From Hymenobacter aquaticus (GTDB taxonomy: Bacteria; Bacteroidota; Bacteroidia; Cytophagales; Hymenobacteraceae), in contig NZ_SRLC01000001.1 of assembly GCF_004765605.1 (NCBI RefSeq), forward strand, positions 1 through 64,000: a stretch of 64,000 bases of DNA. Direction: 5' to 3'. Every line of letters starts with the position of its first letter. Position 1 is the stretch's first letter. Of this stretch, positions 49,669 to 57,359 are shown one piece after another. The position numbers and the translations under genes were made by a program. The notes under the pieces are model-generated. The model saw nothing but the letters and a program-made list of their open reading frames with translations, was not told the origin of the DNA and did no database searches.

Positions 49669-51513
49669 TTACTGCCGTTCCAGGGCCAGGGCGTAGGCCC
49701 GGTCGTAGTGCACGCGCAGGTTTTTCCAGTCGTAGAGCTCGGCCGAGCTTTCCACGTTGTTGCGCTGCATGATTCGCTCCCGGCGGTTGAGCTGCACGAA
49801 GTTCCAGAGCATGTCGGTCAACTCCTCGGCCGACTCGTCGAAGCTCTTTTCCTGGCGCTTGACCACGTAAATACCCTTGGCCTCGTGGTCGGGCACGGTT
49901 TCCATCACGTAGTCGCCGAAGCCCGACAGATCGGAGGTAATGGCCGGCACCCCCCGGGCCACGCACTCGAGCGGAGTGTAGCCCCAGGGCTCGTAGTAGC
50001 TCGGGAAAATGCCCAGGTGACAGCCGCGCACGAACTGCCCGTACTCCATGCCGAACAGGGGCGAGGTGGGCGACACGAAGTCGGGGTGGTACACGATTTT
50101 GACCCGGTCGTGCTGGTTGTTGACCAGGTTGGCGCGGCGCAGAAAGTTCAGGATGTCGTCGCCCGCGTCGTCCACCAGGTTGTGGGTGATGACCGGGGGC
50201 AGGTTCGTCGTTTTCCAGCTTTGCAAGGTGCGGCGGTAGCGCAGCTTCCAGTAGTCATCGACTAGGGCGTCGAGGTCGGGCAGGCGGTGGTCGGTGCTGG
50301 CGGCGGCGGCGTAGAACAGCCGCTCGCCCACCTGCCGCTCGATGGCCTCGCAGGTTTCCTGCACCTCATCCAGAATGGCCCGGCTCTGCAGCACCTGCGG
50401 ATTGATGCTGTGGAAGGGGCGCTTGGTGATGAAAAACATGACCACCTGGCCTTCCAGTCCGCTTTGTTGCAGGCGGTAATTCAGCCGGGCCAGGGCCTCC
50501 AGGGTCAGGTCGAAGCCCTTGTTGTGGTACTCGTAGCGGCCCGAGGTGAAGAGGTAGAGCGTGTTGTCCAGATCAAACGAGTAGCTCTGGAAGAAATGGG
50601 CCATCACGAACTCGTGAATCTTGGACTTATACTGCTGGTGCAGGTTCTGAAACTCGTGCAAGGCCACAAACCGCTCGATATTCAGGCCGTTGGGCAGCAC
50701 CGCGTCCGGAATCCGGTCGAGCAGGTAGATGCACTCGCGCACGGTCAGCTCGCTCACGGTGGTAAACACGTGGGAGCCGTGGGCGGCGGCCCGCTCGATG
50801 CGCACGGCGGTTTCGATGTTGAAATGCACGGCTTCCGCGGCCCAGTTCACCTGCATCAGGTGGTCGTAGAAGTTGGGGTCATTCATGGCCAGGTAGCGGC
50901 CCAGCAGCGTGGCGTGCGTGGTAAACACGATGTGCAAGGGCACCTGCTCGCGCCGCAGATCCGGAATGGCCACGCCGGTCATCCACTCGTGAAAGTGGGC
51001 AATGACGCGCTTGGGCGGCACCACGGCCTCGGCCAGCAGCTGCAGAAAGTGCTTGGCCTGGTGGCCAAAGGCCTCCACCTGGTGGAGCAGGTCGTCATTG
51101 TCGGGCGTCGGGATGCCGTGGTGGTTCCACAGGTCGGCCTTGATCTGGCCCAGCCGGTCGTAGGCCTGGTAGGGGTTGATGAGCACCACCCGGGGCTTGC
51201 CCGTCACGAGCCAGTGGCCGTAGTGCACCTCGTAGCCCTGGGCCCGCATCTGGCGCACGGCGGCGGCAAACGGGTCGTCGGTGGGCAGCCGCTCGAAGGC
51301 GTAGTCTTCCAGGGGCTCAAACTCGCTCTGGGCCTGAGCGGCAAAGTAGGGGCCCAGCAGGCAATACCGGTCGTCCCAGCCCAGCACCGTAGCCGGCACT
51401 TTCGAGCGAATCACGGTGTAGATGCCGCCGACCTGATTGCAGACTTCCCAGGCAACTTCCACGAGCAGCGCGTCGGGCGAAATGGCTTCGGGGGTGGGGA
51501 GCGGAACTTGCAT
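49669..51513 (-). CDS. Glycogen synthase, eukaryote-type (GT3)
   Basis: 614 residues from the ATG at 51513; upstream codons fall in an inverted repeat. The N-terminal EVAWEVCNQVGGIYTVIRSK is the hallmark of GT3 (animal/yeast) glycogen synthase, not of bacterial GlgA (GT5). RVIAHFHEWMTG and IVFTTHATLLGRYLA follow, and the donor site IFPSYYEPWGYTPLECVARG near residue 505 has the E-x7-E pattern. GT3 enzymes use UDP-glucose. Downstream of the branching enzyme gene on the same strand: a glycogen-making pair without glgC. Confidence 0.9.
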   Translation of the reverse strand: MQVPLPTPEAISPDALLVEVAWEVCNQVGGIYTVIRSKVPATVLGWDDRYCLLGPYFAAQAQSEFEPLEDYAFERLPTDDPFAAAVRQMRAQGYEVHYGHWLVTGKPRVVLINPYQAYDRLGQIKADLWNHHGIPTPDNDDLLHQVEAFGHQAKHFLQLLAEAVVPPKRVIAHFHEWMTGVAIPDLRREQVPLHIVFTTHATLLGRYLAMNDPNFYDHLMQVNWAAEAVHFNIETAVRIERAAAHGSHVFTTVSELTVRECIYLLDRIPDAVLPNGLNIERFVALHEFQNLHQQYKSKIHEFVMAHFFQSYSFDLDNTLYLFTSGRYEYHNKGFDLTLEALARLNYRLQQSGLEGQVVMFFITKRPFHSINPQVLQSRAILDEVQETCEAIERQVGERLFYAAAASTDHRLPDLDALVDDYWKLRYRRTLQSWKTTNLPPVITHNLVDDAGDDILNFLRRANLVNNQHDRVKIVYHPDFVSPTSPLFGMEYGQFVRGCHLGIFPSYYEPWGYTPLECVARGVPAITSDLSGFGDYVMETVPDHEAKGIYVVKRQEKSFDESAEELTDMLWNFVQLNRRERIMQRNNVESSAELYDWKNLRVHYDRAYALALERQ

Positions 51514-51560
51514 GCGGTGGGTTTTGGCGTGGACTGGCAAGATATGGGCCCTATCGACAT

Positions 51561-51651
51561 TTCCCGCAGAGGAGCGCAGAGTTTTCGCTGAGGTCCGCAG
51601 AAGAAAACCCTGCGCGCACCTCCGCAAAATCTCTACGCTCCTCTGCGGGAA
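51561..51651. repeat. Imperfect 40-bp inverted repeat between branching enzyme and glycogen synthase
   Basis: Left arm 51561-51600 (TTCCCGCAGAGGAGCGCAGA...) and right arm 51610-51651 are reverse complements with a few mismatches and small indels; the outer 16 bases are perfect. It is transcribed between the two glycogen genes. Confidence 0.8.
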
Positions 51652-51655
51652 CGAA

Positions 51656-53473
51656 CTACTGAGCTTCCTGCGAAATAATCAGCACCGAATACGGGGCCAG
51701 GCCAAACGTGGCGTGGAAGGGCAGCCCGTCGTATTCGCCCTCGGTGGCCTCGGTATCCAGGCTTTCGAAGTTGCCGAACTCCTCGTCGTAGCCTTCCCAG
51801 TCGCTGTTGAAGCGCACCCGCCAGTGGCCGCCGGCCGGCAGGCCCACGGCGTAGGCCGGGTGGGTCTGGTCGGCGAAGTTGGCCACGATGATAGTTTCGT
51901 CGCCGGCCCCGCCCTGGTCCCAGCGGCGGAAAGCCAGGATTTTGTCGGCCTCATTCACGTGGAATACCTCCGTGTGCTGGCCCAGCAGGCCGCGGGTATG
52001 GCCGTCGAGGTTGCGGCGCAGCCGGATCAGGTCGCGGTAGAGGTGCACCAGGCCGGCGTGCTGCTCGGCGTGCGCCCACTCCAGGGGCTGGTCGTCGGAG
52101 AAGTAGCCGTCGGCCAGCATTTCCTGGCCCTGAAACATCATCGGGATGCCGGGCGCGGTAAAGACCAGGGCCGCCCCGAGGGTGGCGCGCTTCTTCGGAA
52201 ACCAGCTGTGGGCGTCGCCGGGCATGATTTCCTCGGTTACCCGCGACTTGCCGTTGGCTACCTCATCGTGCGACTCGGTGTAGATGATGCGCTGGAAGGC
52301 GTCGCCGTTATAGGTCTGGGCCAAGGTTTCGGCCACGGCCGCGAGGTTGCGGTCCGCGTCGTGGGGCGTGGTCAGGGCGTCGCGCAGGATGTTGACGAAG
52401 GCGGCATCCCACTGGGCCGAAAAGCCCTGGCCCTCGTCGGTGGTGGCCCGGGTGATGTAGGGGTTGCCCTGCAAGTCCTCGGCAATGGTGATTTTCCAGG
52501 GCATTTTCTCCTGGATTTCCTCATTGATCCACTTCATCAGGCTCCAGCCCTCGGGCAGGTCGCGGGCGGGGTCGTTGGAGCCGTCCACGTTGCGGATGTG
52601 GGAGATGGAGTCGCAGCGCAGGCCGTCCACGCGGTAGTCTTCGAGCCACATCAGGGCATTGTCGCGAATGTAGCGGCGCACTTCGGGGCGGCCGTAGTCG
52701 GGGCGGTTGTGGCCCCAGGGCGTTTCGGCGCGCCAGTCGTTGTAGAAGTAAATGCCGCCGCCGTCGTTTTCCTGCCAGCCGTCGAACTGCCAGAGGTCCA
52801 GGTCGCCGGGGCCGAAGTGGTTGTACACCACGTCCAGAATGACGGCAATGCCGTGGCGGTGGGCCTGCTTGACCAGCTCCTTGAACGCCTGCGGTCCGCC
52901 GTAGTCGGTTTCCAGGGCAAAGGGGTGGGCCGGGTTGTAGCCCCAGCTGCGGCCACCGGGAAACTCGGTGGGCGGCATAATCTCAATGGCGTTGATGCCC
53001 AGTCCGCGCAGGTAGTCGAGCTTTTCCACCACGTCGAGGAAGGTGCCGGGGCGGCTGGGGTCGGGGGCGTTGAAGGTGCCCACGTGCAGCTCGTAAATCA
53101 CCAGCTCGTTCCAGGCCGGCATCTGAAACTGGTCGTCGGCCCAGTCGAAGGCGTGGTTGGGCACCACCGAGTTGCCGGCCGAGTGGGTTACTTCCCGGGC
53201 GTAGGGGTCGTGGCGGGTTAGCTCACCGTCGCCGGCGCGGAGCCAGAATTTGTACTCGGTGCCGGGCGCAAGGTCGGCAATGTCGGTGGCCCAGTAGCCG
53301 TCGGCTTCGTGGGTCAGGGGGTGTTGCTTGGGGTTCCAGTCGTTGAAGGGGCCCACGACGGCAACGGCATCGGCGTTGGGCGCCCAGACGCGGAAGGTAG
53401 TGCCGCTGGTGTGTGGAATGGCGCCCATGCCGGCTTGCAGCGCGGGAGCGGAGGGTAGGTCAGTTTCGGGCAT
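51656..53473 (-). CDS. glgB: 1,4-alpha-glucan branching enzyme-like GH13 protein
   Basis: 605 residues from the ATG at 53473. A CBM48 domain (TTFRVWAPNADAVAVVGPFNDWNPKQHPL, here cited in part: VVGPFNDWNPKQHPL) leads to a GH13 barrel. Region I ILDVVYNHFGPGD, region II DYRVDGLRCDSISH near 282 with the nucleophile Asp, region III ITIAEDLQGNP with the acid Glu, and region IV YTESHDEVANGKSR. The SHDEV form of region IV is typical of branching enzymes. Makes alpha-1,6 branches in glycogen; partner of the GT3 synthase downstream. An alternative is a maltooligosyltrehalose hydrolase-like enzyme. Confidence 0.82.
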   Translation of the reverse strand: MPETDLPSAPALQAGMGAIPHTSGTTFRVWAPNADAVAVVGPFNDWNPKQHPLTHEADGYWATDIADLAPGTEYKFWLRAGDGELTRHDPYAREVTHSAGNSVVPNHAFDWADDQFQMPAWNELVIYELHVGTFNAPDPSRPGTFLDVVEKLDYLRGLGINAIEIMPPTEFPGGRSWGYNPAHPFALETDYGGPQAFKELVKQAHRHGIAVILDVVYNHFGPGDLDLWQFDGWQENDGGGIYFYNDWRAETPWGHNRPDYGRPEVRRYIRDNALMWLEDYRVDGLRCDSISHIRNVDGSNDPARDLPEGWSLMKWINEEIQEKMPWKITIAEDLQGNPYITRATTDEGQGFSAQWDAAFVNILRDALTTPHDADRNLAAVAETLAQTYNGDAFQRIIYTESHDEVANGKSRVTEEIMPGDAHSWFPKKRATLGAALVFTAPGIPMMFQGQEMLADGYFSDDQPLEWAHAEQHAGLVHLYRDLIRLRRNLDGHTRGLLGQHTEVFHVNEADKILAFRRWDQGGAGDETIIVANFADQTHPAYAVGLPAGGHWRVRFNSDWEGYDEEFGNFESLDTEATEGEYDGLPFHATFGLAPYSVLIISQEAQ

Positions 53474-53647
53474 TGGAAGCAAAAGATAACACGGCCCATA
53501 GAGCGGGCCGCTGTAGGTATCTAACTGCTTTTCTAGTGTTGAGGTTATTCGCCGCGTTTCAACGGGTTGAGGCTGAAGTAAAAAAACCGGCCCGGCCCGG
53601 CGGCAAGGCCCGTTGTGGAAAAACGGAAAAATACCGTGCTTGACCCC

Positions 53648-54331
53648 ATGAATGCTCCCGACGCCCCTGTCTTCGAACGGATTACGCTCTACGACCACCG
53701 GCACGTCCGGCGGCAGCGGGGCAAGGCCCTCTCGCACATCGTGCCGGCCTTTGTGCTGCTGACCACCGCCCTGGCTACCCTGTCGGGCGCGGAGCAGCTG
53801 AGCGCCGTGACCATGCTGGAGTTTGTGGTGGGCGCTGCCTACGTGCTGCTGATGGTGCGGGAAATGCGCCACCTCAAACAGCACCCGCACCACACCGAGA
53901 AGGTCGCCTGGCTGGAGCTGGCCGCCGCCGGTATTCTGGCCCTGGAGGGCTACCACATCTGGCACCGGCACCACGAGGCCGACCTGCGGCGCGGCACGCC
54001 CACGTTTCACCTCCTGCCCTACCTGTACTATGCCGTGGCGGGCTTTTTTATTTTTCTGGCGTTTACTGTTTCCCGCATCCACCAGCGGCGGCACCTGCAT
54101 CTGCACGCCGACGGCTTTGGCGGCCGGCTGCGGCTGTGGGGCCCGGCTTTCGGCTTCAAGTGGGCCGACGTGGCCACGGTGGAGCCCAGCGGCCCGGCCG
54201 ACGTGGTGGTGCACCGCACCGACGGCACGCGCCAGCAGTTTTCCTTTGCCCATCTGCACGATGGAGCCGCCCACCGCGACCGGCTCGTGGCGCACGCCCG
54301 GCGGCGGCAGCAGGAAGGTGGCCCGGCGTAG
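53648..54331 (+). CDS. Membrane protein of unknown function
   Basis: 227 residues from the ATG at 53648 (a GTG at 53615 is also in frame). Four hydrophobic segments: SHIVPAFVLLTTALATLSG, SAVTMLEFVVGAAYVLLMV, a shorter LELAAAGILALEGYHIW and LLPYLYYAVAGFFIFLAFTV. A His-rich HIWHRHHEADLRR lies between the third and fourth. A soluble C-terminal domain follows (HLHADGFGGRLRLWGPAFGFKWADVATVEPS), shaped like a PH-type domain. Function not recognised. Divergent from the branching enzyme gene. Confidence 0.7.
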   Translation: MNAPDAPVFERITLYDHRHVRRQRGKALSHIVPAFVLLTTALATLSGAEQLSAVTMLEFVVGAAYVLLMVREMRHLKQHPHHTEKVAWLELAAAGILALEGYHIWHRHHEADLRRGTPTFHLLPYLYYAVAGFFIFLAFTVSRIHQRRHLHLHADGFGGRLRLWGPAFGFKWADVATVEPSGPADVVVHRTDGTRQQFSFAHLHDGAAHRDRLVAHARRRQQEGGPA

Positions 54332-54379
54332 CGGCAGGCCCGGCTAACCGGCCTCGCGGCCGCCCCAGGCGGGCAAAGT

Positions 54380-54453
54380 CCCGGCGGATTACGAGGAAAA
54401 TCCGCCGGGATTTACGGCAAAGTCCGCCGGGATTTTGCCGTAAATCCCGGCGG
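54380..54453. repeat. Nested palindrome built of TCCGCCGGGATT units
   Basis: CCGCCGGGATTTACGGCAAA (54402-54421) is the perfect reverse complement of 54434-54453 (20 bp, 12-base loop). CCCGGCGGATT (54380-54390) also pairs with AATCCGCCGGG (54399-54409). The TCCGCCGGGATT unit occurs twice directly and twice inverted, so several alternative folds exist. Lies between two rightward unknown genes. Confidence 0.85.
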
Positions 54454-54572
54454 TAAGATTGCCGGCCGGGAATAAATAGCGGAATTTTGGTGTTGTAATT
54501 AGATGCCGACTGCTGCCGCAAAACGCGGTTCAGCACCTGGCTCGGCGCTTTCTAATCCGTATTTCTGCTTTC

Positions 54573-54974
54573 ATGCCCCGTCCCAAACCCGTCACCTACG
54601 GCCTGTATTCCTGGACGCCCGATTTCGGCTTCCGCTACATTCACCCCGCCAACCGCCGCACCTTCGAGTGGCTGGAGCCGATGGGTAAGCTGTTCGAGAA
54701 AATCGACGAAACCGACGACTGGATTCTGCTGCGCTACGACGAGCAGCAGTTTAAAGTCAGCGGCGAACTGTTCAACGAGTTGCACGACAAGCCCCCGTTC
54801 AGCTTCGGCGACCTGGTGGAGGAAACCAACCCCGAGCCCGGCCGGCCCCCGCACCGCGGCCTGATTTCGGACGTGTACTGGGACGAGGCCCAGCACCGCG
54901 CCCGGTTTCAGCTGGTCGAGAAAAAGCGCAAAGTAAAACGCGTGTTCGAAGCCGAGGAGCTGCGGCTGAGTTAA
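54573..54974 (+). CDS. Small conserved protein of unknown function
   Basis: 133 residues, charged, no signal or helices. Opens PKPVTYGLYSWTPDFGFRYIHP and ends with a basic FQLVEKKRKVKRVFEAEELR. The YGLYSWTP and NRRTFEWLEPMGKLFEKI segments suggest a compact alpha/beta domain. Not recognised. Its TAA stop is the first triplet of composite repeat element B. Confidence 0.65.
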   Translation: MPRPKPVTYGLYSWTPDFGFRYIHPANRRTFEWLEPMGKLFEKIDETDDWILLRYDEQQFKVSGELFNELHDKPPFSFGDLVEETNPEPGRPPHRGLISDVYWDEAQHRARFQLVEKKRKVKRVFEAEELRLS

Positions 54975-55417
54975 TGTGCTAATGTGGGAGAATGTGCTCA
55001 GGTGCTAATGTGAGTTGAATGTGCTGAATGTGGGGAATGTGTCCTTGCGAGCCACGCGAAGCACCCGAAGGACAGCGTAGCTAATCCGTCCTCTGCGCAG
55101 TATGCCCCATCCTTTTACCAGAAAGCCCTTTCCTGCTCGCGCGGGAAAGGGCTTTTGCTTGTAACGCAAAGTTCCACTTCGCGAGGCGTTGGAGCCGGCC
55201 GAACGACCGTCGTGCAACGCCTCGCGAAGTGAAACTTCACGTTACACGGTTCAGGCGTCAGAGCTTTTGACACTAGCAGGTGCAGTACGTTTCAGCGGAC
55301 AGATTAGCTATGCTGTCCTTCGGGTACTTCGCGTGGCTCGCAAGGACACATTCCCCACATTCCTCCCATTCAGCTCACATTAGCACCTGAGCACATTCAA
55401 CTCACATTAGCACATTA
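54972..55417. repeat. Composite nested inverted-repeat element B, bounded by two stop codons
   Basis: Outer arms: degenerate AATGTG/GTGCTAATGTG tandem units (54972-55041 and 55347-55417). Next layer: 45-base arms 55042-55086 and 55302-55346, 43 of 45 matching. Inside are a 12-bp terminator-like hairpin (55122-55133 with 55144-55155, then T's) and a third inverted repeat, 31-base arms 55161-55191 and 55215-55245, 28 of 31 matching. Both ends coincide with TAA stop codons of the flanking convergent genes and read TTAATGTGCTAATGTG. No open frame inside. Confidence 0.92.
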
Positions 55418-56761
55418 AGAAAGCCCGATGGCGACGCCGATGATGATGGCTACGGCGGCCAGGGCTAGTAGGGCGAAGTAGAGCGGCAGCACGAATTTCC
55501 ACCACGCGTCGAACCGCGCGCCGCAGGCGGCCACAATGGCGACCAGGGCCCCGTTGGTGGGCGTGATGATTTCGCACAGGCCCGCCCCGTACTGGAAGGC
55601 CAGCACCGTGACCTGGCGCGGCAAACCCAGCAGGTCGGAGAGGGGCGTGAGGATGGGCATGGTGAGCACGGCCTGCCCGCTTACGCTGGGCACGGGCAGG
55701 TGCAGGGCCGTGTGCACGCCAATCATGCTCAGGGCCGAGAGCGTGACGGGCAGCTGCGCCAGCGGGGCCGACAGGCCGTTGACGATGGTATCGACGATGT
55801 GGCCCTGCTCGAGCACCACGAAAATGGCGCGGGCAAAGCCGATGAGCAGGGCCGAAAACGCCAGGTCGCGGAAGCCCACGATGAAGGCCTCGGCCGTGCC
55901 ATTGACGCCCAGTCCGCCCACCAGGCCGGCCAGCACGCCCAGCACGAAAAACAGGGCGGCCATCTGCTCAAAGCCCCATTCCAGCTTCAGCACGCCGTAG
56001 GTGAACACGGCAAAGGTGGTCAGCAGCAGCAGCAGCACCAGGCCCTGCCGGCCCGCGCCGGCCGTGGGGGCTTCCTCTTCCGGCAAGAGCTCGGGCGCTA
56101 CCCGGTGGTTGGCCGCGTAGCGCATCGTGCCCCCAATCCAGATGAGCAGGGCCAGGGCCAGAAATGCCAGCCGGAACCCCGCGCCCGAGAGCAGCGGCAG
56201 CTGGGCCAGCTTCTGGGCAATGCCGACCTGGAACGGGTTCAGCGGACTAAACGAGGCACCCACGGCGGCGGCCCCGATGCTCACGGCCGCCGCCGTAATG
56301 ACGGGGTAGCCCAGGCGGCGCATCAGCACCAGCAGCACGGGTATCAGCGGAATGATTTCCTCCTGCATGTTTTCCAGCACCCCCATCGTGGCAAACAGCA
56401 GGGAAACAATGGGAATGACCAGCACCTGCCGGCTACGCAATTTGCTCAGCAGCCAGTCGACGCCGCGGTGCAGGGCCCCGGTCTGGTCGACGACGGTGAA
56501 CGTGCCGCCGGCCAGAAACACGAAGAAGATGACGGCGGCGGCATCGGCCATGCCCTTGGGAATGGCCACCATGGCCTCGGCCAGCGAAACCGGCGTGGCG
56601 GGTACGGCGTGGTAGGAGCCGGGTACCACCACGTCGCGGCCGGTGGCGGCATCGGCGTGGCGGGCAAATTCGCCGGCGGGCAGCACGTAGCTCAGCAGCG
56701 TGGCCAGCAGGATAAACCCGAGCAGCAGCACGAGCGGGTGGGGGAAGCGCAGGGTCTTCAT
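55415..56761 (-). CDS. YfcC family integral membrane transporter
   Basis: 448 residues with about 12 helices. YfcC/DcuC-like marks: FILLATLLSYVLPAGEFAR at the N-terminus, FFVFLAGGTFTVVDQTGALH, and the re-entrant PIVSLLFATMGVLENMQEEIIP; GASFSPLNPFQVGIAQKLA and ALHLPVPSVSGQAVLTMPIL follow, with FQYGAGLCEIITPTNGALVA near the end. The family is related to C4-dicarboxylate or basic amino-acid carriers; substrate unknown. A CACCTTTG, one base from the -7 consensus, lies at 56770-56777. The TAA stop forms the edge of element B. Confidence 0.88.
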   Translation of the reverse strand: MKTLRFPHPLVLLLGFILLATLLSYVLPAGEFARHADAATGRDVVVPGSYHAVPATPVSLAEAMVAIPKGMADAAAVIFFVFLAGGTFTVVDQTGALHRGVDWLLSKLRSRQVLVIPIVSLLFATMGVLENMQEEIIPLIPVLLVLMRRLGYPVITAAAVSIGAAAVGASFSPLNPFQVGIAQKLAQLPLLSGAGFRLAFLALALLIWIGGTMRYAANHRVAPELLPEEEAPTAGAGRQGLVLLLLLTTFAVFTYGVLKLEWGFEQMAALFFVLGVLAGLVGGLGVNGTAEAFIVGFRDLAFSALLIGFARAIFVVLEQGHIVDTIVNGLSAPLAQLPVTLSALSMIGVHTALHLPVPSVSGQAVLTMPILTPLSDLLGLPRQVTVLAFQYGAGLCEIITPTNGALVAIVAACGARFDAWWKFVLPLYFALLALAAVAIIIGVAIGLS

Positions 56762-56894
56762 CAGGGAGGCAAAGGTGAAAGAGCGGGCAATAATCCGCGA
56801 AAAATAGGAGGAATCCGCCAGCTGCTACCGAACTTGCCAGGGAAGGGCCCGGGGCCGGAACCCGCGCCCGGCCGGGTCGGTTGTGTCTGCTCGT

Positions 56895-57137
56895 ATGCGT
56901 TTAGTCTCCTTCAAACAGTTGCCCATGGGCCAGCAGGCCGACGTGCTGCATCGGTGCGGCCACTTCCTGTCCGACCGTACCGAGGACAGCTTCGAGCTGC
57001 GCCTCTACGCGCTGGGCGACTTTTACGCCGAGGTGTGGCGCAGCAAAGGCGAGGAGCACATCCTGTTCATTCACCTCTTCCAGCACTCCCACGGCCTGAC
57101 GGCCTACCTGGAAAAAATCCGCCTGCCGGAGGTGTAG
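56895..57137 (+). CDS. Small protein of unknown function, 80 residues
   Basis: 80 residues from the ATG at 56895 (a GTG at 56883 adds four). It is a compact sequence with strands in the middle (SFELRLYALGDFYAEVWRSK, HILFIHLFQHSHGLTAYLEK), soluble, with no motif known to me. The alternating pattern and regular codon use suggest a real gene. Divergent from YfcC, followed by a repeat element. Confidence 0.6.
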   Translation: MRLVSFKQLPMGQQADVLHRCGHFLSDRTEDSFELRLYALGDFYAEVWRSKGEEHILFIHLFQHSHGLTAYLEKIRLPEV

Positions 57138-57153
57138 CGGAAGTTTTTTGCCG

Positions 57154-57327
57154 GTCATCCTGAGCCTTGCGAAGGACCTTCCTTATCTGAGTGACAAGTC
57201 CCGAGTAAATGTAAAAAAGCCCTTTACCGTGCCGATGGTAAAGGGCTTTTGCGCGTTGAAGAACGTTTGTCACTTATCAGAGGAAGGTCCTTCGTCGCCG
57301 CTTAATGCGCGGAATGCTCAGGATGAC
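57154..57327. repeat. inverted repeat, GTCATCCTGAGC family (copy 3) with internal terminator hairpin
   Basis: Left arm 57154-57197 and right arm 57268-57327 share GTCATCCTGAGC, CGAAGGACCTTCC and GTGACAA in opposite orientation. The right arm is interrupted by a 21-base insertion near 57296-57316. Inside, AAAAGCCCTTTACC (57215-57228) pairs perfectly with 57237-57250 and ends in TTTT: a 14-bp bidirectional terminator-like hairpin between convergent genes. Confidence 0.85.
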
Positions 57328-57359
57328 AACTCTAACAACTGTCAACTGCCAACGAACAA

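Noticed and set aside
51437..53221. 594-residue open frame opposite the branching enzyme
   Set aside because: Val/Gly/Ala-rich shadow; the GH13 motifs are on the other strand.
54972..55417. CRISPR array suggested by repeated AATGTG units
   Set aside because: Units are short, degenerate, directly adjacent and palindromic as a whole; there are no equal spacers and no cas genes.
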